Shown piece after piece: positions 6,076-9,503 of a stretch of DNA of 9,503 bases. Source of the DNA: CAYGVX01 sp964395545 (GTDB lineage: Archaea; Thermoproteota; Bathyarchaeia; Bathyarchaeales; SOJC01); NCBI GenBank assembly GCA_964395545.1, contig CAYNAW010000048.1, positions 1 through 9,503 on the forward strand, in the 5' to 3' direction. Under the pieces are notes generated by a model, which was not told where the DNA came from, searched no databases, and saw only the letters and a list, made by a program, of their open reading frames with translations. The stretch's first letter is position 1. Every line of letters starts with the position of its first letter. Made by a program: the position numbers and the translations under genes.

Positions 6076-6092
6076 CCAAATAGGTGATTTGG
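6076..6092. promoter_or_regulatory. Inverted repeat in the divergent zinc-ribbon/Lrp-like intergenic region
   Basis: CCAAAT (6076-6081) and ATTTGG (6087-6092) are perfect 6-base arms around a 5-base centre. The arms are 11 bases apart, about one helical turn, as expected for a dimeric regulator site. A weaker pair, TCATG and CATGA, lies at 6144-6160. No binding protein is shown. Confidence 0.3.
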
Positions 6093-6177
6093 CGAATCGC
6101 AAGTGAGCAGAGCAGAAATCAAGGCCCACAGCAAATAGGATTATCATGGTTAAGGCATGATGGAGTCTCTGCCAAAA

Positions 6178-6186
6178 GCTATAAGA
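6178..6186 (+). promoter_or_regulatory. TATA-like box of the first Lrp-like regulator gene
   Basis: AGCTATAAG lies about 40 bases before the ATG at 6219 and predicts a leader of about ten bases. Confidence 0.45.
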
Positions 6187-6218
6187 CTCTGAGGGTCAGA
6201 ATATGTCAATGATGCAGT

Positions 6219-6725
6219 ATGGAAAAGCTGAAGGATATCGATTACAGGATACTTTTCGAACTGATGAGAAACTCCAAGACAAGCGATCGGCAGCTGGCTA
6301 GGAAAATCGGAGTCTCTCAGCCGACGGTGACCCGGAGAAGAGCAAGGCTTGAAAAAGAAGTAATCGACGACTACACGGCTATTCCGAAATGGGGGAAGCT
6401 GGGGTATGAGATCCTCGCGATCACGTTTGTGAACACCAAATCCGCCGTCGCCACAAAGGAGATGTACGACAGTGTCCGGAAAAGGGCACAGAAATGGCTG
6501 GACAATCAATCGAACATCATCCTTGCCACTGCATGTCGAGGAATGGGTGTAGACTCGTTCATGATCTCGATTCACAGGACTTACGCGGACTACGATGATT
6601 TTCTGCGTCTGCACAGACTGGAAATGGGTGATCTTGTGGAGAACGTCGAATCGGTCATCGTGAACCTTGCCGGAAAAGAGGTTGTTAAGCCCCTGAGTTT
6701 CAAGTATTTGGCACAAGCAGAGTAG
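6219..6725 (+). CDS. Lrp/AsnC-like transcriptional regulator, copy 1
   Basis: A 168-residue DNA-binding regulator. Residues 1-50 form an AsnC-type winged helix-turn-helix: the start MEKLKDIDYRILFELMRN, then SDRQLARKIGVSQPTVTRRRARLE with the recognition helix around SQPTVTRRR. Residues 60-168 resemble a ferredoxin-fold effector or oligomerisation (RAM-like) domain, starting YEILAIT and including ATACRGMG near 103-110. It is the same length as copy 2 (8244-8750) and about 52 percent identical by hand count (87 of 168, no gaps). SQPTVTRRR and the residues around it are identical, so the two probably bind similar operators. It diverges from the 43-residue zinc ribbon and converges on a small membrane protein. 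The ligand is not evident. The DNA-binding call is secure. Confidence 0.88.
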   Translation: MEKLKDIDYRILFELMRNSKTSDRQLARKIGVSQPTVTRRRARLEKEVIDDYTAIPKWGKLGYEILAITFVNTKSAVATKEMYDSVRKRAQKWLDNQSNIILATACRGMGVDSFMISIHRTYADYDDFLRLHRLEMGDLVENVESVIVNLAGKEVVKPLSFKYLAQAE

Positions 6726-6842
6726 GCCGAAACATTGAGGACGACGCATAGCTTTGCAGTGACGCAGAAACAGAGTTCACGCAGTCAGTGACGACGCCTG
6801 TTCCACCCGCGGAATATCGATGGTAGGACTTCCCCTGCAGGG

Positions 6843-7040
6843 TCAGAACTCTTTCCAGACCATGCTGAGCCAGATGACCGCCACTACGCCGCACACGACG
6901 AGGGCCGACACTATGAAGAAGGCTATGTTCTGCCAGATGTCAAAGCCCGTTGGATAGAACGCTAGAAATGAAATTGCAAGTACCAGCCAGCAAAACACGA
7001 TGGTAACCGTGCTGACAATTCGTGCTTTCAGGGAGACCAT
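6843..7040 (-). CDS. Small hypothetical membrane protein, two helices
   Basis: Sixty-five residues with hydrophobic stretches at about 9-29 (VSTVTIVFCWLVLAISFL) and 36-59 (FFIVSALVVCGVVAVIWL) separated by a short polar loop, ending WKEF. No family is recognised. A TATA-like ATTATAAC lies about 26 bases upstream of the ATG, so the transcript is predicted to begin almost at the start codon (leaderless). It converges with the first Lrp-like regulator and diverges from the zinc-ribbon gene at 7179. Coding status is supported by the strongly patterned hydrophobicity and promoter fit, not by homology. Confidence 0.65.
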   Translation of the reverse strand: MVSLKARIVSTVTIVFCWLVLAISFLAFYPTGFDIWQNIAFFIVSALVVCGVVAVIWLSMVWKEF

Positions 7041-7063
7041 AGTTCACTGTATCGAAGAGGCTG

Positions 7064-7071
7064 GTTATAAT
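7064..7071 (-). promoter_or_regulatory. TATA box giving a leaderless transcript
   Basis: On the minus strand ATTATAAC follows a purine-rich, BRE-like AAAGG. The predicted transcription start is about 7041, one base from the ATG at 7040. Confidence 0.5.
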
Positions 7072-7141
7072 CCTTTTCGCCATTCTTGAAACTGAAGTCT
7101 GGATGGACGAGTGTGTTGGTGCGGGCAACCAGCGGATAGAC

Positions 7142-7149
7142 TTAATTCT
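7142..7149 (+). promoter_or_regulatory. TATA-like box of the zinc-ribbon gene at 7179
   Basis: TTAATTCT lies about 34 bases before the ATG. The predicted start near 7170 coincides with GGAG (7171-7174), leaving a very short leader. Confidence 0.35.
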
Positions 7150-7178
7150 TTGAGGTACCTACACTATTTTGGAGACAG

Positions 7179-7367
7179 ATGAGCGTCATTCCTTACCCCC
7201 ACGCGCTTTCGCAGTTACTCCAAAGGCTGATCGGTCATAAAAAAGAAGAGGACAGATTCTGGTATTGCCACAACTGCGGAACAAAAAATCCAAGCAATGT
7301 GCAGGTTTGCACAAAATGCGGGCAGAAACTTCTGATTAAGCTGTCTGTGGAACCCGTTTCGGCTTAA
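7179..7367 (+). CDS. 62-residue zinc-ribbon protein
   Basis: After a short amphipathic N-terminus (ALSQLLQRLIGH at 9-20) comes a standard zinc ribbon: WYCHNCGTKNPSNVQVCTKC, with C30, C33, C44 and C47, then GQKLLIKL. The CxxCG-x-x-N-P pattern is that of the widespread zinc-ribbon domains found in small adaptor and membrane-associated proteins. GGAG four bases before the ATG is a close but usable ribosome binding site. The next gene on the same strand (7489) begins 121 bases later and may be co-transcribed. Domain call is secure; cellular role is unknown. Confidence 0.75.
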   Translation: MSVIPYPHALSQLLQRLIGHKKEEDRFWYCHNCGTKNPSNVQVCTKCGQKLLIKLSVEPVSA

Positions 7368-7488
7368 CGGCGCCAATGAAAGGGCAACCAGAAACAGCCT
7401 CTTCAGTTGTCCCTTCTAATCCGATCTCAACTGCCGACGGTGCTTGGGCGGAGTTCTCTGAGCCTCACAGACGACCGAGGCATCTGTG

Positions 7489-7746
7489 ATGTTTGACGAT
7501 TTGAAGGTGGTGCTTACCATAGTTGCCGTGATGGCAAACTGTAGTTTACTTCCTTTGTCTTTGTGGGCGTTGGGCTGCACGTGGGAATGTTGGGTTGCGC
7601 CGTTGATACTGCCGTCTGTTTGGGTGGCGCGTGAGTGGCATCGTCAGAGTCGGGTGTTGCCGAAGTCGGAGGCGTGGGAGTCGGCGAAGTCGGCGGAGGA
7701 GTTGGTGGAGGAGTATGTGCGGAGTTTAGAGAGGGATAACGGGTAA
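7489..7746 (+). CDS. Hypothetical small membrane-anchored protein with charged tail
   Basis: Eighty-five residues of no recognised family. A hydrophobic N-terminal half (VVLTIVAVMANCSLLPLSLWAL at about 8-29, then WVAPLILPSVWV at 35-46) is followed by a hydrophilic helix with AWESAKSAEELVEEYVRSLE near 62-81. The ATG at 7489 is preferred to the adjacent GTG at 7486 because GAGG (7477-7480) lies 8 bases before it. From about 7560 the coding strand is unusually rich in G and T and poor in C, unlike the flanking genes, which suggests recent acquisition or low-complexity drift. The opposite strand shows a Pro/Thr-rich frame that I regard as a shadow. It may be co-transcribed with the zinc-ribbon gene at 7179. 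Confidence 0.55.
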   Translation: MFDDLKVVLTIVAVMANCSLLPLSLWALGCTWECWVAPLILPSVWVAREWHRQSRVLPKSEAWESAKSAEELVEEYVRSLERDNG

Positions 7747-7854
7747 CGCATCTGAAGACCACTATCTCCATCGGTGTCCGCTTGTGCGCGCGAGCAGAGC
7801 GAAGCGATGCGAGCGATGGTTGAGAATGGTGGAATGCGCCAGCATGTTCTTGCT

Positions 7855-8112
7855 TCACTTGCTGTTTTGACTTCGATTCATGTATAGAACTAAAACTACG
7901 ATTGGGACGACTAGGACGACAGTCACAAGGATTCCGTAATATTCTTCTACAAGTGGCACATCATACGCGGGTAAGCTCAATAACACAAGTAAACCTAATG
8001 TGAGCCAAAGAACCAGAAAGACAGGAAACACAATCAGCGATCTGAATGTTTCCCAAATCACACGGGGCACCTCTCTAATGATATATCGGCGACGAGTAAA
8101 GTAATTATGCAC
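7855..8112 (-). CDS. Small hypothetical membrane protein, two helices
   Basis: Eighty-five residues beginning HNYFTRRRYIIREVPR (basic, likely cytoplasmic), with hydrophobic stretches at about 25-48 (SLIVFPVFLVLWLTLGLL) and 57-78 (YYGILVTVVLVVPIVVLVLY). The frame has no early ATG, so a GTG at 8112 is taken; a weak TATA-like ATACGAATAC at 8131-8140 would start transcription almost at this codon. It diverges from the second Lrp-like regulator across 131 bases that contain a 20-bp palindrome, so it is a candidate target of that regulator. No family is recognised. Positive charges before the first helix support the modelled start. Confidence 0.6.
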   Translation of the reverse strand: MHNYFTRRRYIIREVPRVIWETFRSLIVFPVFLVLWLTLGLLVLLSLPAYDVPLVEEYYGILVTVVLVVPIVVLVLYMNRSQNSK

Positions 8113-8165
8113 TCACGACAAGCGCGCAGTGTATTCGTATCGGCGTTGTGCGAAACGGGGGCAGA

Positions 8166-8185
8166 CGTGAGACGAACGTCTCACG
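8166..8185. promoter_or_regulatory. 20-bp palindrome between divergent membrane-protein and Lrp-like genes
   Basis: CGTGAGACG and CGTCTCACG are perfect 9-base arms around AA. A two-base centre is too tight for an RNA hairpin loop, so a symmetric protein-binding site is the better reading. It sits about midway between the TATA-like boxes of the genes at 8112 (minus) and 8244 (plus). The binding protein is unknown; the adjacent Lrp-like regulator is the first candidate. Confidence 0.5.
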
Positions 8186-8205
8186 GCGCGCCTCTATGAA
8201 TAGCC

Positions 8206-8213
8206 ATATAAAT
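8206..8213 (+). promoter_or_regulatory. TATA box of the second Lrp-like regulator gene
   Basis: ATATAAAT lies 31-38 bases before the ATG at 8244, predicting a leader of about ten bases. The spacing resembles that of copy 1, and it supports 8244 rather than a start further upstream. Confidence 0.5.
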
Positions 8214-8243
8214 GATGCCGTTGATATTTGCTTGAGATGCAAC

Positions 8244-8750
8244 ATGGAGAAACTGAAGAGTGTTGATTACAAGATTCTGGCGGCGTTGATGAAGAACGCG
8301 AAGATTAGTGATCGGCAACTGGCCAAGGAGATTGGGGTCTCCCAGCCGACGGTGACGCGGAGGAGGGCAAAACTGGAGACGGAAACCCTTGATGGGTACA
8401 CCGCCGTTCCTAACTGGGCAGTGATGGGGTTTGAGATTCTGGCAATCACGGTGTTCAAGAGCCATCCCTCGGCGGGAGTGAAGGAGAACGTTCACGTTAA
8501 CGTTGAGAAGGCAGCGAAGTGGCTGATGAAGCAACCCAGTGTCCTTCTGGCGAGTGGATGCCGAGGGATGGGCAGGAATGCGGTCTTAGTTTCGGTGCAT
8601 AAGAGCTATGCTGACTTTGACCGGTTCATGTCGGAGCACAAGCGAGAGCTGGGATACCTCTTCTCTGAAGCCGACACTGCCCTTGTGAACCTTGGAGGAG
8701 GAGAGGTCATCAAACCGCTGCACCTGAAATACCTGGCAGAAGCCCTGTAG
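8244..8750 (+). CDS. Lrp/AsnC-like transcriptional regulator, copy 2
   Basis: A 168-residue paralogue of the regulator at 6219, aligning end to end without gaps. The winged helix-turn-helix spans 1-50, with SDRQLAKEIGVSQPTVTRRR and the same recognition helix as copy 1. The C-terminal RAM-like domain keeps EILAIT, ASGCRGMG, YADFDRF and KPLHLKYLAEA, while its first helix (71-90) is highly diverged, hinting at a different ligand or partner. The frame is open back to an ATG at 8148, but the extra 32 residues are absent from copy 1, and the TATA box at 8206 would place transcription after that ATG, so 8244 is chosen. The gene diverges from a small membrane protein, with a 20-bp palindrome between them. 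Confidence 0.88.
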   Translation: MEKLKSVDYKILAALMKNAKISDRQLAKEIGVSQPTVTRRRAKLETETLDGYTAVPNWAVMGFEILAITVFKSHPSAGVKENVHVNVEKAAKWLMKQPSVLLASGCRGMGRNAVLVSVHKSYADFDRFMSEHKRELGYLFSEADTALVNLGGGEVIKPLHLKYLAEAL

Positions 8751-8812
8751 ACTCTTCTGGATGAAGATTTCATTACTCCAGAAAAAGAAGGAAAACGAGA
8801 AAGCCATTTTCC

Positions 8813-8881
8813 CTTTCTGAACCGCTTGACGCCGCCCACGTCGGGGACGCATTCGAATCCATTTTCGATGAGTTGCGTTGC
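8813..8881. repeat. Diverged direct repeat, left copy
   Basis: This stretch aligns without gaps to 9237-9305 with 54 of 69 bases identical by hand count, and both ends (CTTTCTGAAC and AGTTGCGTTGC) are identical. It is the DNA behind the shared recombinase tail of remnants A and B. The copies lie 424 bases apart and bracket the membrane gene at 8986-9195. Confidence 0.8.
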
Positions 8882-8931
8882 TTGTTCAACTGGAGTGGCT
8901 CCGTTACATGCGCGCGCTAAGGTGAGAGGTG

Positions 8932-8939
8932 CATAAAAG
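8932..8939 (+). promoter_or_regulatory. TATA-like box of the membrane-protein gene at 8986
   Basis: CATAAAAG, about 50 bases before the ATG, predicts a start near 8960 and a leader of about 25 bases that contains the ribosome binding site GGGGAAG. Confidence 0.4.
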
Positions 8940-8985
8940 CTATAGCCGAGAGTAGACACACCATTATTGTTGCCATTAGGGGAAG

Positions 8986-9195
8986 ATGGATGTGAAGTAC
9001 CGGCAACTGTATAGGAGACTGCTTCGTGACAGTGGCATCGTCACTTCGGTTGGCATTATCGTCGCTGCTGTTGGCGCCGTTTTAGGGCTAGGTCAGGTAT
9101 GGGTGGCAGGGGCAACGATTCTTGGCACGGGCATTTTGGGCATCCTCGTCATACTATTCTGGAAGCTTATGGAGTATCTATTCAGTACGGAGTAG
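8986..9195 (+). CDS. Small hypothetical membrane protein, two Gly-rich helices
   Basis: Sixty-nine residues of no recognised family. A basic amphipathic N-terminus (KYRQLYRRLLRD at 4-15) precedes hydrophobic stretches at about 17-36 (IVTSVGIIVAAVGAVLG) and 38-60 (VWVAGATILGTGILGILVILFW), then MEYLFSTE. Both helices are rich in Gly and Ala with small-residue spacing that suits helix packing or oligomerisation. GGGGAAG lies directly before the ATG. It sits between the two tyrosine recombinase remnants, so it may be cargo left from an integrated element. This resembles holin-like or toxin-like small membrane proteins only in general form; I make no such claim. Confidence 0.65.
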   Translation: MDVKYRQLYRRLLRDSGIVTSVGIIVAAVGAVLGLGQVWVAGATILGTGILGILVILFWKLMEYLFSTE

Positions 9196-9236
9196 CTACA
9201 AAAGAAGGAAGGGAAGATGAACAGAGCCCCCTTCCT

Positions 9237-9305
9237 CTTTCTGAACAACTTGACCCCGTCCATGTCGATGACGTACTGAAATCCGTTTTCCGTTAGTTGC
9301 GTTGC
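9237..9305. repeat. Diverged direct repeat, right copy
   Basis: Partner of 8813-8881, gapless with 54 of 69 bases identical. It encodes the C-terminal tail of remnant B on the minus strand. Confidence 0.8.
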
Positions 9306-9458
9306 CTGTGGTCTGTGTTGCCACGAATCGTTTTACCTCTTCGGGTTTGCTCGGGTCTGTGTGCTCGTCTAGGAAGCTTAGAGGTTTGTTGTAGTTTCTT
9401 ATCGTTGAGTTGGCTTTGTTGTCGATCTTCATTCGGATGAACACGTTGAGAATCTGGG

Positions 9459-9503
9459 GATGGGTTACGGGGTCTGGGCGTGGTGTGCTGGGCGTAACCC
9501 GTC
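9459..9503. repeat. Inverted repeat with internal direct repeat at the right edge
   Basis: GGGTTACG (9462-9469) pairs with CGTAACCC (9493-9500). With one mismatch the arms extend to GA and TC on the outside (9459-9503). Inside, CTGGGCGT occurs twice about 15 bases apart. It lies upstream of the recombinase N-terminal remnant, where an attachment or recombinase-binding site could be, but the window ends here. Confidence 0.45.

Larger units (their letters stand above)
8751..8959 (-). pseudogene. C-terminal remnant of an archaeal tyrosine recombinase (remnant A)
   Basis: The minus strand at about 8807-8903 encodes GATPVEQATQLIENGFECV, then DVGGVKRFRKGK. I recognise this as the tail that follows the catalytic domain in many archaeal XerC/D-like integrases, usually ...LIExGFEYVxDxDGxKLFRKRK. 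No upstream catalytic Arg, HxxR or Tyr boxes remain. The frame runs on past the normal end into unrelated sequence. The promoter of the membrane gene at 8986 lies next to it on the other strand. It is similar to remnant B. A stand-alone functional protein seems unlikely. The family identification is from memory of the motif. Confidence 0.6.
9197..9503 (-). pseudogene. Tyrosine recombinase with catalytic domain deleted (remnant B, continues to right edge)
   Basis: Reading from the right edge, a frame open to the edge encodes MKIDNKANSTIRNYNKPLSF (ATG at 9432) and then LDEHTDPSKPEEVKRF, the SAM-like core-binding start of archaeal integrases. Within about 20 bases the recognisable sequence switches frame (near 9306-9325) to QATQLTENGFQYVIDMDGVK followed by LFRKRK, the family's C-terminal tail. 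The roughly 200 residues with the catalytic Arg, HxxR and Tyr boxes are absent. This is an internal deletion plus frameshift, so the gene is dead as a recombinase. The tail is a diverged copy of remnant A. The N-terminal start could extend beyond the window. Confidence 0.68.

Noticed and set aside
6150..6749. 199-codon minus-strand frame
   Set aside because: It is antisense to the whole first Lrp-like regulator, which has clear homology.
7373..7415. Imperfect inverted repeat AGGGCAAC / GTTGTCCCT
   Set aside because: The arms differ by an inserted base and the spacer is long; no supporting context.
7785..7818. GCGA-rich short repeats after the gene at 7489
   Set aside because: The copies are 4-6 bases long and irregular; this is low-complexity sequence rather than an array.
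7514..7858. Minus-strand Pro/Thr-rich frame resembling a linker or cell-wall protein
   Set aside because: The Pro/Thr run is the complement of G-rich codons of the plus-strand gene, and the rest lacks a signal peptide or domain.
8148..8243. N-terminal extension of the second Lrp-like regulator
   Set aside because: The paralogue starts at the equivalent of 8244, and the TATA box and palindrome lie inside the extension.
1..9503. CRISPR array, tRNA, rRNA or a known defence island
   Set aside because: No regular repeat-spacer pattern, no tRNA-like cloverleaf and no recognisable nuclease, helicase or toxin-antitoxin pair were found on either strand.

Overview
The window looks archaeal. Its promoters are TATA boxes 20-40 bases upstream of starts, often with very short leaders. 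It carries a Fap7/AK6-type kinase, a zinc-containing 7Fe-type ferredoxin and a fused gamma-alpha 2-oxoacid:ferredoxin oxidoreductase subunit. The balanced GC content, the Lrp-like regulators and the many tiny zinc-ribbon and two-helix membrane proteins recall uncultured anaerobic lineages such as Bathyarchaeia. That placement is an inference from style, not a proven assignment.

Left half (1-4970): conserved metabolism, redox and housekeeping genes. On the minus strand the window opens inside a 2-oxoacid:ferredoxin oxidoreductase alpha subunit (start at 1034). Just upstream of it on the same strand is a 45-residue protein with ten cysteines and a TTG start (1055-1192). Divergent from this pair is a zinc ferredoxin (1309-1617), followed by endonuclease III (1679-2320). 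Next comes a tight minus-strand operon, read right to left: glutaredoxin-like protein (3693-3409), ferredoxin:disulfide reductase-type catalytic chain fused to a rubredoxin-like domain (3412-2864) and a DJ-1/PfpI-family protein (2847-2335). A DsrE-like protein (3869-4294) diverges from this operon and is followed by an AK6-like kinase (4386-4970). The parts suggest a local electron route: oxoacid oxidation reduces ferredoxin, ferredoxin reduces the FTR-type protein, and this reduces a CxxC thiol carrier.

Right half (5104-9503): an accessory-looking region. It holds five small predicted membrane proteins, two small zinc-ribbon proteins (one of 43 residues on the minus strand at 5888-6019), and two Lrp/AsnC-type regulators of equal length (168 residues) that are about half identical. 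A 20-bp near-perfect palindrome lies between the second regulator and the divergent membrane gene. The right end contains two decayed pieces of archaeal tyrosine recombinase, both minus strand. They share a C-terminal tail sequence (54 of 69 bases identical without gaps). One also keeps the N-terminal core-binding segment but has lost the catalytic domain. This marks a graveyard of integrated elements. About 415 bases after 5472 hold no gene I can support.

The points most worth checking are the redox cluster, the ten-cysteine mini-protein, the paired regulators with the palindrome, and the recombinase remnants. No known defence system, CRISPR array, tRNA or rRNA was seen.
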